Origin: G963664835 sp965220775
GTDB taxonomy: Bacteria; Chloroflexota; UBA6077; FW602-bin22; JBCLEL01
Length of the DNA stretch: 64,000 nt
Assembly: GCA_965220775.1 (NCBI GenBank)
Contig: OZ244845.1
Location: 496,001-560,000, forward strand
Direction: 5' to 3'
In this document: in pieces, positions 52,638 to 61,323 of the stretch
How positions within the stretch are numbered: position 1 is the stretch's first letter
Layout of the letters: every line of letters starts with the position of its first letter
Notes under the pieces: model-generated
Database searches by the model: none
The model's input: only the letters and a program-made list of their open reading frames with translations
What the model was told of the DNA's origin: nothing
Program-made: the position numbers and the translations under genes

Positions 52638-53008
52638 GGTTGGTCACGGCGGAGCACCATAGAGAGTTCAGCGCCCAGTTCCTGGATCACCCCGAGGACG
52701 AATTCCGCAAAGGCGATTTGCTCCAAGCATCGGAAAAAGCTTGGGGCGCGGTTTCCCACTGTGTGAACGCCGTTGCCCGCCAGCGGAGTTGGCCGTTGGG
52801 CTCTCACAGGCGACTAATCGAAAACGCCAACGAGCTGATCAGCAGGGACCCTGTCCATGCTGGCCACAGGCGAAGGTTGCTCCGATCAGTCGAGGCGCTT
52901 CACGCCAACTTTTATCAGGCGTTCTTGGACGAGGATTCGGTGCGGGAGGGCATTGAGGACGCCAAGGAGCTAATCAGCACGCTGGAAGACCTTAACGCGG
53001 ACACATAA
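52634..53008 (+). CDS. HEPN-domain protein (PaREP1-like)
   Basis: 124 residues of a four-helix HEPN fold. FLDHPEDEFRKGDLLQASEK then AWGAVSHCVNAVARQRSW is the PaREP1/HEPN signature. R-S-W-P-L-G-S-H supplies an Rx6H motif compatible with HEPN RNase activity. SVEALHANFYQAFLDEDSVR closes it. HEPN proteins commonly act as RNases in toxin-antitoxin and phage defence modules. The coupled upstream gene is a candidate partner. The cassette sits between two copies of an AlkD 3' end. Confidence 0.82.
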   Translation: MRLVTAEHHREFSAQFLDHPEDEFRKGDLLQASEKAWGAVSHCVNAVARQRSWPLGSHRRLIENANELISRDPVHAGHRRRLLRSVEALHANFYQAFLDEDSVREGIEDAKELISTLEDLNADT

Positions 53009-53045
53009 AGGGCTGGGTCAAGCCATCCGAGATTCGGACACCATC

Positions 53046-53180
53046 TGTGACGAGGTCGCGGGCTAGCTCGAGAGTTGGAAGGCGAGTACCAGCCGGTTGG
53101 TGCTGCGCTACGCCTCGGAGAAGTTTCCGCCGGAGCGCCGGAGGGAGGTCCTGAGCTATCGGCCGGAGATAGCGCGGTAG
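53046..53180 (+). pseudogene. Remnant of an AlkD-like 3' end
   Basis: In one frame it reads DEVAG-stop-LESWKASTSRLVLRYASEK, then FPPERRREVLSYRPEIAR and a TAG at 53178. This matches the C-terminus of the AlkD-like gene at 51.9 kb with about 80-90% base identity. An in-frame TAG (53061-53063 region) interrupts it. A cggggca-ca-tgccccg hairpin follows at 53183-53198. Confidence 0.75.
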
Positions 53181-53202
53181 TCCGGGGCACATGCCCCGAT
53201 GG

Positions 53203-53631
53203 TCACAGGAGGCGAGCCGGCGCCTGTCGCCACTCTGGTTTCAGCCTGGATTTTTCTCCAGATCCAACTCGAAAGTGAGTCACATCGCCGGAAGCTAGCT
53301 CGGTTGCAATTCTTCGAAGAAATTTCGTGATAACCCAGTGCTGCTGCATTGTGCTCCAACCCTGCTTGGGCCGGTGATACCAAACTACGGAAATCCCGCG
53401 CAGCTTCGTTTGTTGCCCGTGTCTTCTCTTGGCGGCAATATCAGCAGTGAGCCAGACAGCGCTGTTATCGGCACACCATTTAATGATTTCAGGATCTTTC
53501 ACACCGCCTGGTCGATCGCCAAAAACTTCTCCGACACTGCAAACGTTGTATCCGACAAGTCGCAAAGCCTCCGCAACTGCGGGGTTGAACATATTATCGA
53601 GAAGGAACAGCGGGATATTAGGCTGCTGCAC
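53203..53631 (-). CDS. PIN-like toxin (VapC45-type)
   Basis: 142 residues. The PIN-like acidic residues are visible: FLLDNMFNPAVAEALR (first Asp), GVKDPEIIKWCADN (central Asp/Glu) and VWLTADIAAKRRHG (third Asp). This is the DUF5615/PIN_10-like arrangement of VapC45. It would be an RNase. It is translated after its antitoxin gene with a 14-nt overlap on the minus strand, the usual order for a type II pair. Confidence 0.85.
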   Translation of the reverse strand: MQQPNIPLFLLDNMFNPAVAEALRLVGYNVCSVGEVFGDRPGGVKDPEIIKWCADNSAVWLTADIAAKRRHGQQTKLRGISVVWYHRPKQGWSTMQQHWVITKFLRRIATELASGDVTHFRVGSGEKSRLKPEWRQAPARLL

Positions 53632-54319
53632 CAGCTTTTTCTAGCCTTTCCTCCCATTCAATCGCGTGTAATAGCTTTGTCTGGTCTACACGATAAGATT
53701 CGGACAAGAACCCTATGCTGTCCCCGCCTTTTACCATGGCCCAGACAGCACTTGTGGGGATTCTTGTGCCAATGATGCATGGCTCTCCGAACTGAATTGT
53801 GGGTCTTAAGGCGATATCCAACGACGGTTTCCAGGCTACTGCGATCTTTCGGTCGTCGAATTCCAAGCCAGCAACTGGCCACAGGTGGCTTTCGAACAGC
53901 TCTTTCATCGCATATTGGCCGCCCAAGCTTGCAGCAATTAGCTCCGCCCCTGTTAGTTGAAATATTTCACTGGAATTGGTCCAAATTACTTCGGTGGCGA
54001 ACGGCCGTCGCGCGCCTGTCTCTTTCCTTAGCCATCGCTCGGCCTCGTATATTTTTGGAAAACTGATCCCGCTAGCCCTCAGCAGGGCGATGACTCGCAA
54101 AGAGATGAGATCCTCGAAGGATACGATCAGCTTAGTGCCATGCACATTTGACAGCGCGGGCAGTGTCAGCCCGTGCCTTATCCAGCGAATTAGTCGCCGA
54201 TTTGTGATGGTGTAGGGACTTGGCATACTCATGGTCGCCTTGATATATAAGGCGGCATCCCTAATCTCGTAGATTCCTTCAAACCCACTGGTTTCCGGCG
54301 CTGAAGAAATGGTCTGCAC
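53618..54319 (-). CDS. VapB45-type antitoxin (MerR-like HTH plus DUF433)
   Basis: 233 residues. The N-terminal DNA-binding region is MerR-like: TITNRRLIRWIRHGLTLPAL, then LISLRVIALLRASGISFPKI. The C-terminus is a DUF433 domain: QFGEPCIIGTRIPTSAVWAM, ending in FLSESYRVDQTKLLHAIEWE. This fusion is the VapB45 architecture and pairs with the adjacent PIN-like toxin. It would both neutralise the toxin and repress the operon. Confidence 0.87.
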   Translation of the reverse strand: MQTISSAPETSGFEGIYEIRDAALYIKATMSMPSPYTITNRRLIRWIRHGLTLPALSNVHGTKLIVSFEDLISLRVIALLRASGISFPKIYEAERWLRKETGARRPFATEVIWTNSSEIFQLTGAELIAASLGGQYAMKELFESHLWPVAGLEFDDRKIAVAWKPSLDIALRPTIQFGEPCIIGTRIPTSAVWAMVKGGDSIGFLSESYRVDQTKLLHAIEWEERLEKAGAAA

Positions 54320-54457
54320 GTCCTGACCTACCTCGCCCTCTAATCTGCTACCCTGAAAGAAGATACGGCTCCTACCACCGATTCCTCATGGCGATTGTAA
54401 CTAAAATGAGCGACCGGCTATACTGCCGGCACCATCTGACCAAGGACAATCACCAGC

Positions 54458-56134
54458 ATGGCTAAGATCACCGGCGGCGCTATACTCGTTCGTTCGCTGC
54501 TCGAACAGGGTGCGAGCCATATGTTCACCCTGTCCGGCAACCAGATATTGCCGATCTACGACGCCACCATCGGCACCTCGCTCCGGCTCATAGATGTCCG
54601 GCACGAGGGTGCCGCCGCCAGCATGGCGGATGCTTGGGCCAGAGTTACCGGCCAACCGGGCGTCTGTCTGGTCGCTGGAGGCCCGGGCCATACGAACGCG
54701 ATCACCGGCATTGCGACTGCCCAAGCGGCCGACAGCCCGATCATCTGGCTCAGCGGTGCGAGCGAGGCGTCCTTGCGCGGTATGGGAGCTATGCAGGAGC
54801 TGGCGCAGGTGCGGTTGGCCCGGCCGGTCACCAAGTGGGCGGCCGAGGTCAGCGATATTCGCAAGGTGCCGGCGATGGTCGAGGAGGCTTACCGAGTCGC
54901 TACTACCGGCCGACCTGGGCCGGTCCATCTGAGTTTGCCAAGCGACCTGATGGAGTCGTCGGTAGATGAGGACGAGGTCCACTTTCCGGCTCGGTCAGAG
55001 TGGCGTGAGGCCGCACGCCACTCGTTCGATCGTAGTCTCGTCCGGGACGCCGAGACCCTGCTCGTGTCCGCCCGGCGGCCGGCTGTAATCGCTGGAAGCG
55101 GCGCATTCTGGTACCGCGCCGGGCCGGCTGTCCGGCAGTTGATCGAAAAAATGCGGCTTCCACTGTTCACGATAGAGAGCGCGCGCGGGTTGGTATCGGA
55201 TGATCACCCGTGCTGCTTCGGCTACGCGGATCCTCTGCTGAATCCAGTTGCCGACAAGCTCGCCGAGGCCGACGTCGTCCTGATCGTCGGTAAGAAACTC
55301 GACTTCCGGGTGCGGTACGGCCAGATGTTTGCCGACGACGCAAAGCTGATTCAGGTAGACGCCGATCCGGCCAGTATTGGCGGCAACCGACAGCCTGCCG
55401 TGGCGATAGCCGGCCATCCGGCGGCTGTAGTAGAGCAGCTACTGAAGCGGCCGGCGGCGCCTACCTCGGCGGACTCGGGCTGGCTGGCGGAGCTAGAGGC
55501 GACTCAACGTGGGCACGCCCAGGACCTCGCTGATGGTCTGGGGTCGAACGACACGCCGATCCATCCGTTGCGGCTGGCCGGAGCGGTCTGCGAGGTGATG
55601 CCAAGGGATACGGTGTTGACGTTCGACGCCGGCGACTTTGTCCAGTGGTCGCGGACGTTGCTGCCGGCTAGGCGTCCGGGCGCCTGGCTCAGGCTGGGTC
55701 CGATGGCGACTCTGGGGTGCTCGATTCCATACGCTATCGCAGCCCGACTTGCCCGACCTCAGTATCAGGCCATCGCCTTGGCCGGCGACGGCGGGGCAGG
55801 TTTCCATCTGATGGAGTTCGACACCGCCGTGAGACACAACATACCGTTTCTGCTGGTGGTTGCTAACGATGCCGGGTGGGGAACAGAGAAGCAGCTGCAA
55901 ATAGGCATCTACGGTGAGGACCGGACACCGGCCAGCGATTTATTGCCGACCAGGTACGATCGTATCGTCGAGGCAATAGGTGGACATGGCGAGTACGTGG
56001 AACGGCCTGAGGAGCTGAAGCCGGCGCTCGAGCGCGCCATAAGTTCCGGCAAGCCGGCCTGCGTGAATGTGCGCACCCGCTGCGTACCGAGCCCGCAAAC
56101 CCTCAGAGCGGTAGCCCGACGGAGACCGTCCTAG
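54458..56134 (+). CDS. Thiamine diphosphate-dependent enzyme (acetolactate synthase-like)
   Basis: 558 residues in the three-domain ThDP order: PYR domain with the catalytic Glu at RHEGAAASMADAWAR (E50), central domain, and PP domain with the GDG...N cofactor motif (LAGDGGAGFHLMEF, then LLVVANDAGWG). SLPSDLMES closes the first domain. The family covers acetolactate synthase, benzoylformate decarboxylase and oxalyl-CoA decarboxylase. There is no small regulatory subunit gene nearby, which argues against biosynthetic AHAS. Substrate unknown. Confidence 0.9.
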   Translation: MAKITGGAILVRSLLEQGASHMFTLSGNQILPIYDATIGTSLRLIDVRHEGAAASMADAWARVTGQPGVCLVAGGPGHTNAITGIATAQAADSPIIWLSGASEASLRGMGAMQELAQVRLARPVTKWAAEVSDIRKVPAMVEEAYRVATTGRPGPVHLSLPSDLMESSVDEDEVHFPARSEWREAARHSFDRSLVRDAETLLVSARRPAVIAGSGAFWYRAGPAVRQLIEKMRLPLFTIESARGLVSDDHPCCFGYADPLLNPVADKLAEADVVLIVGKKLDFRVRYGQMFADDAKLIQVDADPASIGGNRQPAVAIAGHPAAVVEQLLKRPAAPTSADSGWLAELEATQRGHAQDLADGLGSNDTPIHPLRLAGAVCEVMPRDTVLTFDAGDFVQWSRTLLPARRPGAWLRLGPMATLGCSIPYAIAARLARPQYQAIALAGDGGAGFHLMEFDTAVRHNIPFLLVVANDAGWGTEKQLQIGIYGEDRTPASDLLPTRYDRIVEAIGGHGEYVERPEELKPALERAISSGKPACVNVRTRCVPSPQTLRAVARRRPS

Positions 56135-56136
56135 CC

Positions 56137-56697
56137 TCAAAACGGCCAGCGGCCGCGTTTACTGAGCGCCAAATCTTCGAGAGCGATGACCCTGGTCTTG
56201 AGCTCGCGCGCTTCACGAGTTAATGCCTCGACGGTATCGTTCAATCCGGCGATGTGGATTGACTGTCCACGAGTGGCGGCGGTGACTGCTGCCGCGACAA
56301 GTTCTTCCAAGGATGGCGTATTTTCGGTCTGCGTGGGCAGATCCGGCGCAATGCTTCGCACCGGTGCCGGCTTGACCGGCTCCGGCGCGCGGGGCAATGC
56401 CTTTGTGGTGTCGACACGCTCAGGCTCGGGCTCATCCGGTGGTTGTGGAAGTGGACTTGGGCCGACGAACTCTTCGAGAAGCGTAGTCTTTACTTGGGCG
56501 TAGGTTGCACCTGTTTGACCCAGCAGTTCGGCCGCCCGGTCCAACACCTGCATATCGTGGCCGTCGAACCGCCGGACTGCGTTATGTCCGCCCCTGGCTG
56601 GGGCGTGAAGTGCTTCGGCAAACTCGGAGGACCATCGCCGGACCGTCGTGGGCGTAGTACGCAATTGCCGAGCTACATCGGCTACTAATATTGCCAT
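56137..56697 (-). CDS. MerR-like HTH protein with Pro-rich linker and coiled coil
   Basis: 186 residues. The N-terminal winged helix of MerR type is VADVARQLRTTPTTVRRWSS, then HNAVRRFDGHDMQVLDRAAE. A Pro/Glu-rich linker (about 80-115) leads to a C-terminal helix (SLEELVAAAVTAATRGQSIH, then ALTREARELKTRVIALEDLA) likely to oligomerise. No ligand domain. Its 3' end is 2 nt from the convergent ThDP enzyme gene. Possibly a plasmid-partition/KfrA-like or local regulator. Confidence 0.75.
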   Translation of the reverse strand: MAILVADVARQLRTTPTTVRRWSSEFAEALHAPARGGHNAVRRFDGHDMQVLDRAAELLGQTGATYAQVKTTLLEEFVGPSPLPQPPDEPEPERVDTTKALPRAPEPVKPAPVRSIAPDLPTQTENTPSLEELVAAAVTAATRGQSIHIAGLNDTVEALTREARELKTRVIALEDLALSKRGRWPF

Positions 56698-56841
56698 GGC
56701 ATGCTCACTATACCCTGTTAGAGTTTTGTTTTGTTCGATTGAATCATCTATTGCTAACTGTAAATACTAAGACCAAGAGAGTCAATAGCATGGCGGGTTA
56801 ATTTCGGCGATCGGAGAGAGTTATCAGTTGCAGGAAGACTA

Positions 56842-57279
56842 TTAGTGGTCGGCGGGCCTTTGATGGAGTGTCCTATGCTGAGACAAGGCAGCACGGACTG
56901 CGTCGCGGGCGTACGTGGAATGACGGAGCTGTGCCTGTTCTGGGGTGGCGCCAGGCCCGATAATGCCGAGACCGATTGGCTTGTCGTACTTTAAGGAGAG
57001 GTCCATCAAACTCTGGTGAACGACGCGGCCCATTACATCGCCGTGCAGGGTCTCCCCTTTATGGATGAACCCCAGTACGACGACTACGTCTATGAAATCT
57101 TGCTTGAGGAGATGTTTGGCTACTAGAGGCGCTTCGTATGAGCCCGGGACCCATGCGGTGTCGGCTAGGATAGCGCCGGATTCGTGGATCTGATCTTTGG
57201 CGGCTTGCAACATACCGCTGGCGATTTCGCGATGAAATTGACCTACCACGATGCCAACGCGGACTGGTGTGTCGTTCAA
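56842..57279 (-). CDS. ribH: 6,7-dimethyl-8-ribityllumazine synthase
   Basis: 145 residues. VRVGIVVGQFHREIASGML starts the fold, WVPGSYEAPLVAKHLL is the substrate loop, VVVLGFIHKGETLHGDVMGR holds the ribityl-binding and catalytic His region, and GIIGPGATPEQAQLR follows. It makes the lumazine that riboflavin synthase converts to riboflavin. It follows asd by 42 nt on the same strand, an unusual pairing; ribE is 40 kb away. The family His sits as H in GETLHGD. Confidence 0.9.
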   Translation of the reverse strand: MNDTPVRVGIVVGQFHREIASGMLQAAKDQIHESGAILADTAWVPGSYEAPLVAKHLLKQDFIDVVVVLGFIHKGETLHGDVMGRVVHQSLMDLSLKYDKPIGLGIIGPGATPEQAQLRHSTYARDAVRAALSQHRTLHQRPADH

Positions 57280-57321
57280 CTAGCGTGCTCGGCGTGGATT
57301 CGGGTGATATTCTGCCAAAGG

Positions 57322-58398
57322 TCAGCCAATCCTGCCGTGGTGGGCAAGTAGCTCGGCGAGTAGGACGGCGCCCTTGGCGGCGCCCATCTTGGTATTGTGC
57401 GAAACGAGCACGTATTTGATCCCGTTGTTCAGGGCTGGGTCCTGACGCAATCTCCCTACGACTGTGGCCATGCCATCGTCGGCGTTGCGATCCAAGCGGG
57501 GTTGCGGCCGATCCGGCTCGTTCCGAACGAGTATGGAGTGAGCCGGAGCCGACGGGAGGTTGGCTGATTTGAGGCCGCCGTCGTACCCGGCGAGAGCGCT
57601 GCGCGCGGACTCGAGGCTGGCGGGTTGGTCTGTGGATGCGAATACCGCCTCGGTGTGACCGTCCATCACGTTTACCCGCGTGCACGTACAGCTGACCGGG
57701 AAATGTGCCGGCTCGATTCCATTGGCTTGGATGCTTCCCAGGATCTTTTGCGTCTCGCGCTGTACCTTCTCTTCCTCGTTTGGGATGAAGGGTATGACGT
57801 TGTCCAGAGCGTCCATGCCACTGACTCCGGGGCTGCGTCCGGCGCCGGACAGGGCCTGCATAGATGTCATTATGACGAGTTGTAGCCCGAATTGCTCGTA
57901 CAGCGGTTTTAGTGTAGTTGCCAGACCGATCGTGGTGCAGTTCGGCTGGGGTACGATGAATCCGTCCCAGCCTCGGTTTTTCCTCTGGTGGTCGATAAGC
58001 TGAATGTGGTCGTTGTTTACGCCGGGAATGATCATTGGAACATCGGGTTCCATGCGGAAGGCCGACGCGGTGCTGACTACCGGCACAGTCCGGGCGAACT
58101 CCGGCTCCAGCTGGAGTGCATCGTCTGATTCAACGGCTGAGAAGATGACGTCGACCCGGCCGAGTAACGCCTTTGGCAGCTCGACCGGCAGCGAAAGTAT
58201 TTCCTCGTTTGGCTCCTGGTCGGCGTACCACCGGCGGGCGCCGGTCTTGGCGTCTCTGATCGCATCGCCATAGGGCCGGCCGGCGGAGCGCTCCGAAGCG
58301 GCCAAGGCAGTGATCTCAAACCACGGATGGTCCCGCAAGGCGACTATGAATTGTTGGCCAACGATGCCTGTCGCGCCCACTATGCCGGCCCGCAGCAT
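57322..58398 (-). CDS. asd: Aspartate-semialdehyde dehydrogenase (fungal/archaeal type)
   Basis: 358 residues. The NADP-binding start is GIVGATGIVGQQFIVAL. The catalytic Cys is in VPQPNCTTIGLATTLKPLY, and the active-site His region is CTCTRVNVMDGHTEAVF. LSGAGRSPGVSGMDALDNV is characteristic of the archaeal/fungal branch, not the E. coli type. It reduces aspartyl phosphate in the lysine, threonine and methionine pathways. First gene of a probable two-gene unit with ribH. Confidence 0.94.
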   Translation of the reverse strand: MLRAGIVGATGIVGQQFIVALRDHPWFEITALAASERSAGRPYGDAIRDAKTGARRWYADQEPNEEILSLPVELPKALLGRVDVIFSAVESDDALQLEPEFARTVPVVSTASAFRMEPDVPMIIPGVNNDHIQLIDHQRKNRGWDGFIVPQPNCTTIGLATTLKPLYEQFGLQLVIMTSMQALSGAGRSPGVSGMDALDNVIPFIPNEEEKVQRETQKILGSIQANGIEPAHFPVSCTCTRVNVMDGHTEAVFASTDQPASLESARSALAGYDGGLKSANLPSAPAHSILVRNEPDRPQPRLDRNADDGMATVVGRLRQDPALNNGIKYVLVSHNTKMGAAKGAVLLAELLAHHGRIG

Positions 58399-58639
58399 TG
58401 CAGATTCTCCCGTCTTTCTGGTGTCTGAGTTCGAATTCCCCGGACTATACCACGAAGTATAGGGCCGGCGGTAATTGTGGATCCGTTCGTTGAAAACCGA
58501 TCCACGAAAGAGACAATGCCTAGCGTTCGGGCTTGGCTCCGGCGCTGAGCACTCTTCATCACAGCAGGACGGATGTTGGGTCGCCGCTCGAACGCCTGTC
58601 AGTTTGCAAAGGGTGTCCTGAATAGTTAGTCCGCATTCT

Positions 58640-58648
58640 TGCTATGAT
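58640..58648 (+). promoter_or_regulatory. Extended -10 promoter element
   Basis: TGCTATGAT lies 61 bases before the SDR gene start. The rest of the 310-base gap (58399-58708), which also serves the divergent asd promoter, shows no gene or repeat module. Confidence 0.4.
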
Positions 58649-58708
58649 TCGGTAGACAGGGCGTTTGTCGAAATAGAAAAACTAACCGATTGAGGAAGAC
58701 GAAGAACG

Positions 58709-59455
58709 GTGAAGCTATCAGGAAGAGTTGCGCTGATTACCGGCGCCGCCTCGGGCATCGGCCGGGCGACGGCTCTGCTATTCGCCAAGGAGGGAGCGGC
58801 GGTCACCGTCGCTGACATCTCAGATGATGGCGGCCGCGAGACCGTGGCGCGGATCGAACAGATTGGCGGCCGTGGCCTGTTTGTCCACACCGACGTATCA
58901 CTAGCCAGCCAGGTGGAGGCGGCGATCGAGGCCACCGTCCGGGAGTTTGGCCGGCTCGATATCCTGCATAACAATGCGTTCTCGACGGTGCCCCGCGCCG
59001 TCCTCGAGACGACCGAAGAGGAGTGGGACCGTACTTTGGCGGTGTGTTTGAAGGGCCCGTTTCTCGGCGCCAAGTATGCGATTCCGCATATGCTGAAAAA
59101 CGGTGGTGGTGCAATCATCAATACAGCCTCGGTCCATGGCATCAGAGGCGTGCGGGGATGGACGGCTTACCAAGCGGCGAAAGGCGGCCTGCTCTCTCTT
59201 ACTCGGTCGCTGGCGGCGGATTGCGCGCCAAACATTCGAGTGAACGCGATATTGCCGGGGGGCGTGAATACGCCGGCCCAAGGGATTGCCGATCCGGCCG
59301 CGGTCCGGGCGTCGGCGGAGAAGACCCCGATGGCGCGTTTCGCGGAGCCGGAGGAGATCGCCCAGGTGGCCCTGTTCCTGGCCAGCGACGCTTCCTCATT
59401 TGTCACGGGCGCGGCAATAGTCGCGGACGGAGGACTGTCCTCGATACTGACATAG
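58709..59455 (+). CDS. Short-chain dehydrogenase/reductase (classical SDR)
   Basis: 248 residues from GTG at 58709, with GAGGAAG upstream. The cofactor motif is ITGAASGIGRATALLFA, the structural motif LHNNAF replaces NNAG, catalytic Ser is in INTASVHGIRG, and YQAAK provides Tyr and Lys. PGGVNTPAQ and ASSFVTGAAIVADGG end the family pattern. NAD(P)-dependent oxidation or reduction of an unknown alcohol/ketone. Confidence 0.93.
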   Translation: MKLSGRVALITGAASGIGRATALLFAKEGAAVTVADISDDGGRETVARIEQIGGRGLFVHTDVSLASQVEAAIEATVREFGRLDILHNNAFSTVPRAVLETTEEEWDRTLAVCLKGPFLGAKYAIPHMLKNGGGAIINTASVHGIRGVRGWTAYQAAKGGLLSLTRSLAADCAPNIRVNAILPGGVNTPAQGIADPAAVRASAEKTPMARFAEPEEIAQVALFLASDASSFVTGAAIVADGGLSSILT

Positions 59456-59609
59456 GCTATTGACCTAGGCCGGGGGCCAACTTTACCGCGATAACACAAC
59501 GAGTTGTTGGACAACGCGGCGGCTGACGGATGCCGAGGCGGGGAGGGCCCTACGACCGTTCCCCATCTCTCCCAGCTTCTAGCGTATCACCCGACGGTCA
59601 GCTTCTGCC

Positions 59610-60563
59610 TCACGCCTTTGGTGGGGGTGCGTCGTGTTCCTGAGTATGGCGAATCACATTCATTGCGGTTGCGATCATCGAACTTACGTCACTGATGGGG
59701 GCCGGCACTATCAGGGTGTTCCCCTCTTGCGCCAAGTTGCCGAACTGAGCTATATATTGCTCCGCGACACGAAGTTGCAGGGCTTCGTGTCCACCTTGGG
59801 CTTGGGTGGCTTCGGCCACCATCCTCAGGCCCTTTGCGGTCGCGTTCGCGATAGCGAGAGTTGCGGCCGCTTGTCCTTCGGCTTCGTTTATCTGTTGCTG
59901 TCTCGTTGCTTCGGACGCCTTTATAACTTGTTGCTTTTCACCTTCTGCAACGTTGATCTGGGCATCTCTGTCGCCTTCAGAATTAAGTATCACTGCCCGC
60001 TTTTCACGCTCCGCCCGCATTTGCTTCTCCATAGCCTCTAGTACATCCTTCGGCGGCGAAATGTTCTTAATCTCGTACCGCAGCACTTTGATTCCCCATG
60101 GATCGGACGCCTTGTCCAACTCACTTACGACTGCAACGTTAAGGTTAGTCCGCTCCTCGAACGTTCGGTCCAGTTCGATCTTGCCAAACTCACTGCGGAG
60201 AGTAGTTTGCGCCAGTTGCGTAATGGCAAACTCGAAGTTCGCGATCCCATATGCGGCACGCTCAGCATCGAATACTTTCATGTACAAGATCCCGTCAACA
60301 CGCACCTGTACGTTGTCGCGCGTGATACATAGTTGCTCCGGAATGTCGATCGCTTTCTCCTTCAACGAGAACTTGTAGCGAACTGCGTCCAGGTATGGGA
60401 ATAGGATATGAATCCCCGCACCCAAGGTAATGTGGTATCGGCCAAATCGTTCGACCACGTACGCCATCTGCTGCGGAACGATTATGGCTGTTCTGATCAC
60501 GGTGATGATTACAAAGATTGCAACTACGATTATCGTGGCGGGCAAAATTATGTCTTCGAACAT
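59610..60563 (-). CDS. SPFH/Band 7 family protein (stomatin/QmcA-like)
   Basis: 317 residues. An N-terminal membrane helix (LPATIIVVAIFVIITVIRTA) precedes the Band 7 domain: VVERFGRYHITLGAGIHILF, DNVQVRVDGILYMKVFDAE and LRSEFGKIELDRTFEERTNL. A long Ala/Glu-rich coiled coil follows (NEAEGQAAATLAIANATAKG). Such proteins form large ring assemblies in the membrane and regulate proteases. It follows an NfeD gene by 48 nt, the standard stomatin operon partner. Confidence 0.93.
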   Translation of the reverse strand: MFEDIILPATIIVVAIFVIITVIRTAIIVPQQMAYVVERFGRYHITLGAGIHILFPYLDAVRYKFSLKEKAIDIPEQLCITRDNVQVRVDGILYMKVFDAERAAYGIANFEFAITQLAQTTLRSEFGKIELDRTFEERTNLNVAVVSELDKASDPWGIKVLRYEIKNISPPKDVLEAMEKQMRAEREKRAVILNSEGDRDAQINVAEGEKQQVIKASEATRQQQINEAEGQAAATLAIANATAKGLRMVAEATQAQGGHEALQLRVAEQYIAQFGNLAQEGNTLIVPAPISDVSSMIATAMNVIRHTQEHDAPPPKA

Positions 60564-60611
60564 GTCTCCTCCATTGTCTTTCAGTGTGGCTTATATCGGG
60601 GTTACTGGTCC

Positions 60612-61028
60612 TTATTCTCCTCGAATCAGGAGGGTTATACCCTTGACCTCGCGTACTTGGCACCGTTGGCCTTTCCTAACAACGGTGGGTCCTATGTTGA
60701 CGGCCTTCCAGGTTGTGCCTCGCATTTCAGCTTTGCCAACGGCATCTTCCGACAAGTCTTCAAGGGCGATTGCCGTCTTCCCAACTAACCCGTCTAAGTC
60801 CGTGGTAGTGCGTGTCATAATCAACCGCCGCAAGACGAAGACACCGGCGAAAGAGAGCAAACAGAATAACAACGCTTGTGTCCACAGAGGGCCGGATAAC
60901 CCTGGCACCGTGAGTGCAGCAACGACGGTGCAGGATGCGCCGAAGAACATCAGGTAGAAGTCCGAGCCAACGACGTACTCGGCTATGAACAAGAGTAATC
61001 CGAGGAGGAGCCAGACCCACCATTCCAT
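60612..61028 (-). CDS. NfeD family membrane protein
   Basis: 138 residues from ATG at 61028 (MEWWVWLLLGLLLFIAEYVV); the frame is open to 61052. Two or three membrane helices come first, then the soluble OB-fold of NfeD: LVGKTAIALEDLSEDAVGK and WKAVNIGPTVVRKGQRCQVR. Short NfeD proteins work with stomatin-like SPFH proteins in membrane organisation; the SPFH gene is directly downstream. Confidence 0.9.
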   Translation of the reverse strand: MEWWVWLLLGLLLFIAEYVVGSDFYLMFFGASCTVVAALTVPGLSGPLWTQALLFCLLSFAGVFVLRRLIMTRTTTDLDGLVGKTAIALEDLSEDAVGKAEMRGTTWKAVNIGPTVVRKGQRCQVREVKGITLLIRGE

Positions 61029-61323
61029 CGTACAAGTCCTCTGGTTCGACACGTTTAGGATGGGGCGGAATGCATGAACATTATAAACGTGGTGAGTGTG
61101 GGGTCGGCCGGCGTGGTCGTAGAAAGACTCTTAACTAGTCAGTATGTTCGCTATGCACCGAACGCCAACCTAATTCATGCGTCCGGCACGACCTTAAGGA
61201 AATAGGAAAACACCTCTCAACTTCCACGACATGGCCTTGAGGCGAAGGAAGTTCGAAGCGGGAATCAGGTAGCCATCGATGACGTGCCGGCTGAGTCGCC
61301 TGCCCGCTCCGAGTCGAATGGAA

